Shown: positions 1 to 10,900 of the stretch, in pieces | How positions within the stretch are numbered: the stretch's first letter is position 1 | How the letters are laid out: every line of letters begins with the position of its first letter | NCBI GenBank assembly: GCA_032358165.1 | Contig: JAALGY010000063.1 | Span: forward strand, 248,001 to 312,000 | Reading direction: 5' to 3' | Length of the DNA: 64,000 bases | Source: Diplosphaera chodatii | Lineage: Eukaryota; Chlorophyta; Trebouxiophyceae; Prasiolales; Stichococcaceae | The notes under the pieces: model-generated | Seen by the model: only the letters and a program-made list of their open reading frames with translations | Databases searched by the model: none | Told to the model about the DNA's origin: nothing | Translations under genes and position numbers: made by a program

Positions 1-1675
1 CAGCGGCAGCAGCAGGCAGAACAGCGTGGGCAGCTCGCGGCGCGGCAGCGGCGGCGGGATGAATACCCGCCTGAGCAGCTTGGCCGCCAGCAGCGGCGGG
101 CGCGACGACTTTGGGGACGAGCAGCCGCTGGCGGCGCTGTTCTGCGTGTTTGACGGGCACTGCGGTCGGCTGGCCGCGGAGCAGGCCGCGCAGCTGCTGC
201 CGCGCGAGCTGGCCGACCGCATCGACCCCCGCCAGCTGCTGCAGGTGTGCGCCGCTCCCGGCACTGAGCAAGCTGTGGGGCCCCTCGTGTTTGCTCAACA
301 ATGTTCAAGATATCACCAGACCTGCTGCTTTCATGGCATCCACTCTCGGTTGCCTGTGCGGCTGCCCCCACTAACCCTGCTAGCACCTTCAGGACGATGT
401 GCAACATCTCATTGTGCATCTGAGCACTGATCTTCCATGAGTCACCCAATAGAATCCTGGCCTGTTGTTTCTCATGATGTGGCAGCGTTTCCCATCACTT
501 CGTGTCGTATCTGGCGATCTGGTGCTGTGTGCCTGGCGATCTGATGCTGGTGTGCCTCCCTGCCCGCAGCGGCACCCGCCCAACGCGGGGGTGTGGGAGC
601 AGGCGTTTGCCGCGACGGACCAGGGGCTGGAGTGCGACGACGGCTGCACCGCCACCGCCGCGCTGGCGTGGCTGGACGAGGCGGGCGCCCTCAACCTGCA
701 GACCGCCAACGTGGGCGACTCCTCCGGCGTCTGGATCCCCGCCGCCCCGCCGCGCGGCCCGCCCCAGGTGCCGCCACTGCGCGCATGGCGACAAGAACGC
801 GGTCGAATGATACACAGCGTGGCTGCTTCACTTTAGCTGGGTGCTGTGCTGCAGCTCACTTCCGTGTTCGCATATTAGTAAAGCTTGTCCCGGGCAGTAG
901 ATTTAGGGTCTTGCTCGGTCCTGGACAGGTGACGGTGCTGACGAGCGACCACCGCTGGACCAGCGAGGAGGAGCGCGCCCGGCTCGCCGGCATGGGCATC
1001 CAGCTGGAGGGGCGCACCCGCCTGTACGGCCTCAACCTGTCCCGCTGCCTCGGCGACAAGTTCCTCAAGGTGCCAGCCTCGTGCTCCATGGGGACGCACA
1101 TCGCAACCTTTTGATGCTTCCCTGCGGTGACTGCATCTTGCTCACAACCACACACACACACTGCGTCACCTGAGATTTGCCCACTTGCCGTGCTTTGTTC
1201 AGCACCCCAGGCACTGACCATCAATATGGTCCCTCCCACAGGACGAGGACCTGGGGCTGTCCTGCCAGCCGAGCAGGAGCACCGTCATCCGCCTGGAGCC
1301 GGGCGCCGGCAGCGGGGTGCTGCTGCTGGCGTCGGACGGGCTGTGGGACGTGGCGGACGCCGCCGCCGTGGCGGACGTGGTGCTGCGCTTCCTGCCAGAT
1401 GGCCCACAGGCACGACGTGGACCGTTGCTTGGACGTCCTGCTCCCTTGCGTCTGCTGCCGCCACTGCGCTGCCGCTCTTACGCACATAGCACAAGCAAAG
1501 TATAAGGCTGTGGTGTGGCAGGGTTGGCCCAATGCCGGCAATCTGCAACAACATGTGAGCATCAAATAACCACTTGCGCGTTTTGCAGGCTGCTGCGGAG
1601 GCGGTGCTTCAGCTGGCGCATGCGCAGCGCAGCCGTGATGATGTGTCGCTGGTGCTGCTGCACGTGCAGCCATGA
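1..1675 (+). CDS. PP2C-family protein phosphatase, 5' partial
   Basis: Metal-dependent Ser/Thr phosphatase of the PP2C family; the reading frame is open to the left edge, so the N-terminus is missing (an internal Met lies at 59). Motifs appear in the family order: FCVFDGHCG (metal site; most members have DGHGG), DDGCTATAALAW, TANVGDS, LTSDHRWTSEEERARL, LSRCLGDKFLK, LLLASDGLWDV and RSRDDVSLVLLHV just before the stop at 1673-1675. At least five exons: about 1-242, 571-772, 929-1070, 1242-1409 and 1589-1675. The last intron has no GT donor in the right phase; a GC donor at 1410 (after a CAG codon) restores the frame. A Ser/Gly-rich stretch precedes the catalytic domain. The subfamily and substrate cannot be told. 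Tail-to-tail with the ARL2 gene. Confidence 0.85.
1410..1588 (+). other. putative GC-AG intron of the PP2C gene
   Basis: The upstream exon must end at a codon boundary (CAG at 1407-1409) to join the last exon (AAAEAVLQL...) in phase 0. The bases after it are GCACGA, not GT, and the nearest GT gives the wrong phase. The acceptor is TTTTGCAG at 1581-1588. Confidence 0.4.
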
Positions 1676-2131
1676 CGGACGATGAGGCAGTGGCAGGCCC
1701 GGGAGCCGCACCCGGGTGCGGTGCAGCGGCAGACGGCGCTCGGCATGTCGGGTGTGGTGCAAGCACCCCCGACAGGACAGTGCAACATACGGCAAGCAAG
1801 ACGCGGATCTATCCTAGGCAAGGCCATTGATGCAAGCAGCACAGCTTCGTTGCTGCGTTGCGAACCGGCGCATGTACATGTTTGTTCCGCAGGCAGATAT
1901 AGTGTAGATTGGTCCGCAGGTTCACACCTGGTTTGGTCACTGATGGCTGTTTGAACGCCGTTGCCACATCATGATAGCAGGACGCATGCTTTCCCCTCGC
2001 ATCGTTTGACCATAGCACGAGTGAAATTTGGTAGTGCACAGTCACAAACCCCGATAGGTACAGCAGTTGTGCAGTTTGCACTTCTCGCATCTGACAGATG
2101 CAGAAGCAGACCCCGTATGCCGTACAGCTTG
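1676..2131. other. convergent intergenic region
   Basis: Lies between the 3' ends of the PP2C (+) and ARL2 (-) genes and should hold both 3' UTRs. No TGTAA signal, no credible ORF and no repeat seen. Confidence 0.5.
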
Positions 2132-3211
2132 TCAGTTCAGTAGGTACAGACGGGATCCCACGTCCTTCACAAGCCAATCGAAGCCGTCCAGGAGACCCTC
2201 ACTGCTGATCGCGCTGCAACCCACAATGTGCCAGGCACGTGCGGCGCCGCTAGCAGCATTGGGCAGGGCCGCAAGCCGCAGCTCCTGTGCATGCGGGAGG
2301 CAAACTTGAGAATGCACACGACACAGTCAGGGTTCAGGGTTGGGATGCGCTCTGCGAGAGGGCACAGGCGTGCGCGCTCGCGCGTCTGCAGCCGGAGGCA
2401 CGCAGTCCCTGCCCGCCGGCACACCTGGGCGACGCGGTCCACGGGCAGCGCGCCCGCCAGGTCCTGCTTGTTGGCGAAGATGAGCAGCGAGGCGCCCGCC
2501 AGCTTGTCCTCCAGCATCAGCGCCGCCAGCTCCTGCCGGGAGCACGCCATTGACTGGACGGCTGGGCCTGAGGCTGAAGCGCCTGGCACGCCGGCTACGC
2601 ATTCTCAGTGCGTCATGCAGCACCTCACAGCACCTGGCGTCCCCTCAAACGGCCTGCCATGGCACCTGGGCACAGTCTTGCATGCGGTGCACGTCAGCCG
2701 AGTCCACCACCCAGATGAGGCCGTCCGTTGACTCGTAGTAGTTGCGCCAGTAGGATCTGATGGTCCGCTGCCCGCCCACGTCCCACACGTTTAGGCGGTA
2801 TCTGCGTGAGGGGCATTGCGATCGTGACGCACCGCATCAGGATGCAACACGCTGCCCATCAGGTCATGCCTGGTCTGACGACTGCAAAGTACCCGTTGTG
2901 CTCCATCGTCTTGATGTTGAATCCCAGCGTGGGGCTGACGGTGCTAATGTCCTCGCCATTGATGCGCTTCACGATGGTCGTCTTCCCAGCATTGTCCAGC
3001 CCTCTGCAGGGCAGCAAAAGGCTACAAGCTGACAGCAACCGACAGTAGTCACGTCGAGGCGACGATACGGTGCACTCGTCGGACTGCAGGGCGTCCACCT
3101 TGACGAGGCAGGCACCCCTCATGGTGATCGTGGAGGGCGGACTTACACCATGAGCAGACGCATCTCCTTCTCCTTCCGCTTGGCCTTTCTGATCACCGTC
3201 AGCAGCCCCAT
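2132..3211 (-). CDS. ARL2: ARL2-type ADP-ribosylation factor-like GTPase
   Basis: Small Ras-superfamily GTPase; ARL2 works with tubulin cofactors in tubulin folding and with lipid-cargo carriers. The start at 3211 gives [18 protein letters not shown], the ARL2 N-terminus. Then follow, across exons, GLDNAGKTT (P-loop, 2980-3004), [16 protein letters not shown] (switch I), a [17 protein letters not shown] segment (2745-2800, switch II), [10 protein letters not shown] (about 2690-2715), [10 protein letters not shown] (G4, about 2455-2487) and [14 protein letters not shown] (G5, last exon), ending at 2132. Total length fits the roughly 185-residue family. There are about five exons. The phase of each junction fits. 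Head-to-head with the unknown plastid protein gene. Confidence 0.95.
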
Positions 3212-3869
3212 ATCGCTCGTGCAGCATGAGCTCCGGTCACGCTCGCCGGTGCTCCACCCTCGACTCGTCAGACCGACAAGCAGCTCCAGCGGCACGCATG
3301 CTGGGCTGAGCGGTGGCCAGCTGTGGCAAACAGGACACAGCTGTGAGCAGATGCCTGCCTCCAGCGGTCTAGGCAACACAGATTTTCATGGCGGTGTTGT
3401 GTCGCAAGCAGCATCGAGGGAAATCCGCCAGCGCCATTGATCAACTTTGCGGCAGCTGCAGAGAGTGGAGTGATCCGGCGACTCGTCTCGGTGCGAGCGT
3501 GCACGTCTTACATAGGTGGTACTTTCATCAGTCTGAAAGCCTCGCTGACGCGTGCAAAATGTCGGATGTTCGATCATTGACAACATTCAATGGCTTTCCT
3601 GCTACCATGACGACTTCCACGTCAGCAAATATCTCTGGATATATGCTACAAGATCTGCAGGTGCAGTTTGTGTGCGCAGAACATCTTTTGCACCCCGATA
3701 GTGCTTACCATCGATAAGAGCATCTCAGGGGTGTGCGGGCGGTCATCCCTCCGTTGTGGTAGCAGTGGCTCAGCAGGTCAGCTTGATACAGGGGCGTGCC
3801 CAGCAGGTGCACGGAGGCTGCAGAATTGTTGGGGTGCTCGGCATCGGTGAAGGTTCTGCTACCGCAGTC
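3212..3869. other. divergent promoter region, ARL2 / plastid protein
   Basis: About 660 bases between two start codons facing away from each other, presumably holding both promoters and 5' UTRs. A TA-rich GGATATATGC lies near 3637, more than 200 bases from either start. No coding signal was seen. Confidence 0.4.
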
Positions 3870-5179
3870 ATGCTGATGCGTGCCGCAGCCGCCATGCTGC
3901 GTGGTGAGTAGCACCGCACAGCGCATCACGAATGCTGATGGAGCCCCTGCATGACATGTTTGCGCACCATCCGAGCCCTGCTGTCACCAAGTGACCATGC
4001 TAGCACCTGGTGCAGGCACACGTGGAGCAGTGCTGCAGCATCCTCAGCATTCCATTCTGATGCCGCAGCAGCGGCATCGTTGCCACATCGCAGCAGTGCG
4101 TGCCAGCCAAAACACATCTCATGCTGCACAGGTGAGTCGCCGTCGATGTCCAAAGCAGACGAGGTGCTGTGTGCCAAAGTGCCAAAGTGCATGCATTCAA
4201 CTTTACAGTAGTCGCACGTAGTTCTCTTGGAGACATCTGCTGCGGCGTGCTGCAGGATACAATCCGGGAGGCGCGTCAGCAGCAGATCCAGGCCACAGAC
4301 CTGCTGGCACGGCTGCTGCAGGCGCCCGATGCAAAGTCCGTTGCAGCCGATTATGTCGACTCGCTCACCGAGGAGTTCTTCATCATGTCCAGCACATACC
4401 TCGACATGGTGAGTGTGCAGGAGACACCCTGTCATCCATTGCTGCTGCATGTGAATCCCCTGATGTGCACCCTCTTGCCGATGCTAGCGAACATGCTCGC
4501 TCATGTATCCAGGCGCGGAAGGAGGGCAATCCTGATGTGTCAGGCAAGCTGGAGCAGGTATGGGAGTTCATGCCATTGTGAACAGCATTCCATCAAGAAG
4601 TCACCTGCTTGGCTAGTACAGGTCTTATGTCCTTTGCACTGCAATGAGAAACCACCCTTCAGCGTGACAGTGTGACAGCCTGCTCGCAGGTCATCCAGAT
4701 TGCAATGGGGGAGAAGCAGAAAACGTTGCGGCCTGAGATCCAGTTGCTGAACACACTTCTAGCTTGCGAGTCACAGTCAGAGCGACAAAAGGTAACCCCG
4801 CAGTATCGAGACCTCCAGGGGAGATCACGGCACAGTGTGAGCACTCTGCAGTGTTGTCATCCTCGACACATCGTCAAACCCTGTGTCCTCATGACATCTT
4901 CCGATGCAGGTGTACATAGCGCCAGACACTGTTGAGCGTCTGACCATGAACGATCGCTACTTCTTCAGGATGCTGCTGGATCGCATGATACAAGGTGAGC
5001 TGGTGGGTGTAGCATCTTGATTTAGTCTTGCGACTGGGGATTGCATTCGCACGTGATGCGCAGCGGGTGTGGTTGCAGATGTGAAGCGGCAGCAGCCAAG
5101 CTCAAATCAGGCAGAGCTATCGAAGCGGCTGCAGCAGGTGAAGCAGGAGACAGAACGGGTAGCGGCACAAGCTTCGTGA
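3870..5179 (+). CDS. unrecognised helical protein, probably plastid-targeted
   Basis: I do not recognise the family. Exon 1 (3870-3903) encodes MLMRAAAAMLR plus one base and joins in phase to exon 2 at 4016 (GTRGAVLQHPQH...). Exon 2 holds a Ser/Ala/Arg-rich stretch with AAVRASQ, a typical stromal cleavage site, and ends at about 4133. The mature part runs DTIREARQQQIQATDLLARL, then VDSLTEEFFIMSS, ARKEGNPDVSGKLEQ, QIAMGEKQKTLRPEIQLLN, VYIAPDTVERLTMNDRYFF and a charged Gln/Lys/Glu-rich C-terminus, stop at 5177-5179. It is mostly alpha-helical by composition, has no membrane segment and is about 190 residues after cleavage. All six or so junctions agree in phase, so the gene is probably real. 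Localisation is inferred from the presequence only. Confidence 0.65.
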
Positions 5180-5896
5180 TGTCGGGGTTGTTCATCTGAC
5201 GTTCCACCTATTTGCCATGATGCAAGGCAGCTAGGTCGACATCTGTAATGATGCCCTCGCTGTCATGGCTTTCTTTGGTCCTGTCCCTGTGCCAGCCACT
5301 GACACATATGTATCTGGTACAGGCCCAAACGGCACTCATAGCATTACATCGGGTGCTGGCACACATCATATATATATGTGTGATGGTCTTATCAATGCGA
5401 CCTGCAAAGGACCATGTTGGGTTCAGGACTGCCAGGTCACCAAATGATCGACAGATGTGACAAACAATAACGTCATACGTCAGCGTCATACTTGCATTGC
5501 ACGGTGTGCCGTTCAATCGTTTGTCACTCGAGCAGAAACAATCCGATCGTGAGTAGCATGTGCGTCGCTTATGATTCGCGGGTTTGCACCAGCAGCTGAG
5601 CCCCTGCAGGGTACAGATTGCTGAGTATTTGCTTTTGATTCTTCCAGTGTGCGTGCAATTGCACATCGACGTCCGCATCAAATCATTACAAATCACAATG
5701 CATGTCCTTGCATAGGACACGGCATGATGTGAGCGTGGTTGACGTAGTTCTGGATGTCATGCACCGAATGGTGCATTAGGCAGAGCTTGCACGGTTATGG
5801 TTTTTGAGCCTGTGCTGATGCCAGCAAGCACCAGCTGTCGCGGTGTATGTGTGGAGTAAGATCGGCTGGTGCCAGCATTGTGCAAGGGAGTCGGCC
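5180..5896. other. intergenic region between two + strand genes
   Basis: About 720 bases holding the 3' UTR of the plastid protein gene and the promoter of the acyltransferase gene. The middle is richer in A+T than the flanking genes and contains the palindrome CATATATATATG at 5367-5378. A 170-codon minus-strand frame (5208-5720) shows no domain and is not called. Confidence 0.4.
5367..5378. repeat. short TA-rich perfect palindrome
   Basis: CATATATATATG reads the same on both strands and is flanked by CACAT/TGTGTG-like bases. It could be a TATA-like element or chance; it is over 500 bases upstream of the next start codon. Confidence 0.25.
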
Positions 5897-7593
5897 ATGG
5901 CGGGGTGGGATGCATTCCAGTACCTGCGCTGGCTGCGGCACCTGGGCAAGATCATGTACGTCATTGTCCTGGCGGTGGTGGCCATGTCCTGGTGGGCCGT
6001 CATGTCCAGCACCCGCGGCGACATCGCGCACGGCGGCATAACGGCACTGGTTGTCCTTCTGGCGGTCCTGGCGTTCAACTTCATGGTGAGGGGATTGCCG
6101 CCTGCAGACTCTGTTGTGTGCAGGCGCGCCGTTGACGTTGCTGCACAGCGGCTTGCTGCAACAGCAACAAGCTCCGTGTTCATGCCATGCTGCACATGAT
6201 GTCGATGTTGTCGAGCAGCTGCCGTTTTTGTGTGCAGATCGCAATGCTGCTGTACAGCTACTTTGCGTGCAGCCTCACGGCGCCGGGTTATGTGCCGCCA
6301 CACTGGTCGCCCTTCCCAGATCCAGAGGTGACCAGCGAGCCACGCGTGCACTGCACAGTTGATCAGTCAGACAGGCCTCGGCAGCGCATATGGCACATTC
6401 AAGGCAACCAAGTCAGGATGCAATGTTGAGAACGTATTGCACAGACGGCGGAGGCCGAGCAGCGGCGGATGTCGTATGGCATCGCCCGCGCCCAGAACCG
6501 TGCGGACGTGCGGCGGCCGCGCTGGTGCAAAAAGTGTGGGGAGTGGAAGCCCGAGCGCGCCCACCACTGCTCCGTCAGCGGGCGTTGCGTGCTGCGGATG
6601 GACCACTACTGCCTGTGGTGGGTGGCTGGCTGGCTCAGGCATCACCTTCGCGATAGCCGAGTATATACTCTATATATAGCCGCGCCCTGCGCGTGCTTGC
6701 ACCCCCTGCAGTAGCCTTGTGTATTGTCAGCTTGTCGGCTAGTCGGTTGTGCTGCTCATCAGATCGGCAAAGGCGTCTCGTGTGCTGTTTCCTGGCAGGG
6801 TGCTGCAGACGGTGGGCCTTCTCAACTACAAGGCCTTCCTGCTGTTCCTGCTGTACACTATGCTCGCAGCAACGCTGGCGACGGCGCTGCTGATGCGCTC
6901 CTTCATCAGCTTCTTCACAGACAGCGACCTTGAGGACCTCACCAGGTGTGCGGTGCTTTGCCAAGTGTAGCCATCAATCCATGCCACCAGGCGCACTGGA
7001 GTCGGCAGATGCTGTGAAATGCCCACACAAAATTGCACGTGGTGGGGTGCAGTGCGATCGTCTTCTTTATTGCCTTTGTGCTGGATGCCGCCTTCTCGCT
7101 CAGCCTCTGCGGGTTCCTCATCATGCATGGTCGCATGGTTGCTCAGGTACGCTTTCCTGTATGGTGCTGCTGTAGCTGCTGCATGTGACGACATGTCTAT
7201 ATTTGCATGCTCACAGGATCCTGTGACAGCCTCCCTGCGAATTCTACAATGCTGTGCACCTCCGCAGAACCGCACCACGATTGAGATGTACGAGAAGGTA
7301 TACATCACATCGTGGCCATATGACAAGGGGTGGCGACGAAATTTTGAGGAGGTCCGCACCTGCTGACCAACACACTTGCACCGTTGCAACTCGTTGCAGC
7401 GCGCTCGCAAAAGTCAGTCGTGATTTTGAGCGCTCACCACTGTGCTTCTCATGCTGTACAGGTTTTTGGTGCTGATCATCGGCGGTGGTGGCTGCCAGTG
7501 CATACACAGCGGCAAACGCAGGCGATGCTCAGTTCAGCCCTTGCGCCTCAAGAAGCAGAGGAGTATCGGTTGCAGCCCATGGCGCCGTCATGA
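5897..7593 (+). CDS. DHHC-type protein S-acyltransferase (DHYC variant)
   Basis: Membrane enzyme that attaches palmitate to Cys of target proteins. Start at 5897 ([10 protein letters not shown]...). TM1-TM2 cover roughly residues 15-75. Then [10 protein letters not shown] and the Cys-rich domain: [32 protein letters not shown] with catalytic DHYC at 6601-6612. The next exon reads [20 protein letters not shown] where relatives have VNNCVG, so the last zinc-binding Cys and the Asn seem absent. Two more TM segments follow, then the TTxE motif ([10 protein letters not shown], about 7269-7296), a W.YD.G..RNF segment and a Gln-rich C-terminus ending at 7593. TGTAA lies 48 bases after the stop. The DHYC form is known in some active family members; loss of the Cys is unusual. 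About seven exons. Confidence 0.9.
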
Positions 7594-7640
7594 TGACCCT
7601 GTGCTAAGAAGATAGATAGGTAGTCTGCAAATTGCTGAAC

Positions 7641-7645
7641 TGTAA
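7641..7645 (+). terminator. TGTAA poly(A) signal, acyltransferase gene
   Basis: TGTAA, the common green-algal polyadenylation signal, 48 bases after the stop codon at 7593. Confidence 0.5.
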
Positions 7646-7876
7646 CGCCTTGTCGTGGTGTTGACCTGTGCACTTGCAGTGATGGCCGTCAATGTTAAAC
7701 AATGTTGGGAGTCTGACACACGGTGATAAGACGAAAGGTTGCAGTGCCGCATTGCAACTGGTTCAGCACGTATATTGTCTGCAATCAGCCGCTGCAATCG
7801 GTCACCATGGCTACATCGACCAGAGAACCAACATGTGGCTGCAATCGAGCAGACAATCCAATGCTGATGTGTGCAT

Positions 7877-7881
7877 TTACA
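7877..7881 (-). terminator. TGTAA poly(A) signal, isoamylase gene
   Basis: TTACA on the + strand is TGTAA on the minus strand, 30 bases after the isoamylase stop codon. Confidence 0.5.
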
Positions 7882-7910
7882 TGCCGCCCCACTGCCAGAG
7901 CAGCAGGTGG

Positions 7911-10900
7911 TCACTCTGGCTTCGAAACCAGCACGATGGACGTGTACGGCTGCATGTCATACTGAGGCGTCGTGACGCCGCTGTTGCCGCCTGGTGTGAA
8001 ATCCTGCACACCGCAGTTGTATGCAGTTGGGGTTGCCCATGTGTCAGGCAAAAGAAGACTTGCCGTGGGCTCGCATGTGAAGAGACATATTGAAAGCAGC
8101 CAACACAGTACTTGTGATTGGGTTGCCACTCCCACACAATAGACCACCTTTGGCGGTGCAAGGTTGGTGTCGACCAGCCGCGCCCACTTGTGACCCGGCA
8201 TCGGCGGCGGAAGGTCTGCTTGGACTGCAAAGTGATGCGCGTTAAACGCCACATACACATCACCCCCGCCTTGCCCACTGCAGCCACACACATGCCGCTT
8301 TCGGTTTCATGCCTTCGCACGACCACTCTGCTTTTATACAAGCAAGAGCTGATGCTTCGTGGCCTGGTACACCCTGGGACAGCCTTCGTTGAACGAAGGC
8401 TGACCGGCCTGGATGGCAGCGCAGCGCAGCGCCCTTCAGACCTCCAGCAGGAGAGGCTTTCTGACAACCTGTTGTGATCCATCTCGTGTAGAGCGCAGAA
8501 GTGCAGCGCACCAGTCGTGCAGGGAAAAGGCCAAGAAGCGGGACTCCTCGTCGTCCCAGTTGGACTCCCACCAGGTGATGTCCTGCTCTGACATGAAGGT
8601 GTCGCGCCCCAGCAGGGGACACTCCCGCCGCCACTTGAGCATGTGGCTGCACCATCGAAAGTCATCCACGTCCCATAGGTTCTGTTGCAATGTTGCTTTC
8701 TGCTGGAAACTGGCGATGGCTTGGCCCTCAGATCGATCAAGCTATGTCATTTGCCATGTGTGCAGCCGGCCACCGTGTTTGCTTGAGCCTAAGCCTGTGA
8801 CTGCAATCGTCAACAACTTTGTCCACCTGTAGAAGCGGAAGTACCCATCGCGCTGCTCCTCCAGTGTGTCCCAGTCGAACCACGTCATCTCGTTGTCATG
8901 GCCGTACCAGTTGTTGTTGCCACCGCGCGTCGCGGCGTACTCGTCACCTGCACAGGTGAATGGAGCACCAGGTGGACATGCGGATGGTGCTTCGCGCACC
9001 TCATCACTGTTGGATGCTTCTGCTGGACCGTGGCAGCATGGGTGCGACACACGCACAATGCATTGTATAGCACGCAGGGTTCAGGAGAGCAACCGTTTTG
9101 CGTCTCAGGGCACCTGCAAGCACCATGGGCGTGCCCTGCGACACCAGGAGCGCCACCATGAAGTTGCGCATCTGGCGGCCCCGCAGCGCCGCCACCGCCC
9201 CGTCCTCCGTGGCGCCCTCCACACCACTGCACAGCATGAGCGTGGTGGGGTCTACGATTTCGATAGGCATGGATCCGGACCTTGGTTGGGTGTGGACAGC
9301 TCAGCCGCCGGCCGTGCGCCAGCTCGGCTACAGGCAGAGGACCGCAGGCGAGGCACCCTGCAGCATTTGGGTTGATGCTGCTCACCAGTTCCACGAGAAG
9401 TTGTCGTTGCTGCCGTCGCGGTTGCCCTCGCCGTTGGCATCGTTGTGCTTCTCGTTGTATGCCACCAGGTCATGCAGCGTGAAGCCGTCATGCGCCACAA
9501 TGAAGTTGATGCACTGGTCCGGCCGCCTGCAAAGTGCGCGGTGGGGACCTCGGCTGTGGAGCATGCTGGTCACGATGCAGCATTGCACATGCACACACTC
9601 TGAAGGGCTTGCACAAACTTCCTATGGCATACTCGGAGCATGTACCTGTTGTTCGTCTGGTACAGGTCTGCCGAGCCGGCGATGCGAGTGGCAACTGCAC
9701 GCTTCATACCCGCATCGCCCTTGATGAACTTTCTGCATTGCGCGTGCACCGTGTCAACTAGACACAGCTTCTCGTATGGAGCATGCACGTACGGAGGATG
9801 GACCACTGTACATCAGGAGATCGAGGGGCTGGAGCGCCGCACCGCAGGTCGTCGCGGAACTTGCCATTCCACTCGCCCCAGGTGTCCCAGTTGGGGAAGG
9901 TGCCGACCTGGTACATGCCGCAGTCCCATGGCTCCGCCAGCAGGTGAACCTGTGCTTTATCCACATCGTCACTGCGCTGCGAATGTGCACACTCACAGCA
10001 AGCGGCAGGCATGCAGCGGTCCAGGACTGCTTTGCTTCCTGTGCCCTGCAAGCTATCACCCCAATGCTGGAACCGACCTCACAACACTCGTGCATGGTGG
10101 AGCTGCAGATCAGCCACATCGCGGGTGCTGGGGCCAGCACCTGGCTGAGGACAGGGTCCTTGGCGATGGCGCGCACGATGGGCGGCGCGGCCAGCGGCTG
10201 GCCCTTGCCATCGCGGCACATCACCGATGCGAGGTCGAACCGGAAGCCATCGACGTGATACTCCTCCACCCACCTTCGACATTGCCACTCGGTATAGTAC
10301 TCAACAATCAATACACCTCTGCTACCATTGTGTGCTGCTGCTCCTGCTGCAGTCAGTGAATTGTTTATTGGTGGATACAGATCGATAACTTCGGTGGACC
10401 AGTTTTGGGCACCCACATGCGCAGCGAGTCCATGATGAGTTTCTGCATGACGGGGTGGTTCGCATTGGTGGTGTTGCCGCAGCCGCTGTAGTTGAGCAGC
10501 TGCACATACTGCTCGGTGTCTGTCATGTAGTACGTTGGGCAGTCGAGGCCCCTGAAGGACGTCACATATGGGTCGTCATCGCCGCCTGCATGCAAGACTG
10601 CGCGCATCGTACATGGTAAACATGCAAGGTGCAGGTGGCTCTCAGCATCCGACTACGCTGTCTTCTGTCACATCACAGCATGCACACGACCAGATGTCAA
10701 CGGGACATCCTGCACTCTCAGTAACATCTGAAGCAGCAAGAAAAAGCAGCTATCTTGTGACACGTCGTTCACCCTCGTTGGTGTGGTTATATACCACGTC
10801 CAGGATGACCTGGATGCCCGCTGCATGCAGTGCCTTGACCAGCTGTTTGAACTCTCGGCCAGCGGCAAATGTGCCGCCACCCTTGGCTGCAAATCTGGCC

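Larger units (their letters stand above)
7594..7910. other. convergent intergenic region with two opposed poly(A) signals
   Basis: Separates the stops of the acyltransferase (+) and isoamylase (-) genes. It holds one TGTAA on each strand (7641-7645 and complement of 7877-7881) and nothing else recognisable. Confidence 0.5.

Noticed and set aside
5208..5720. 170-codon minus-strand frame in the spacer before the acyltransferase gene
   Set aside because: No domain, odd Cys/Thr/His-rich composition, no splice partners, and the region is AT-richer than real exons here.
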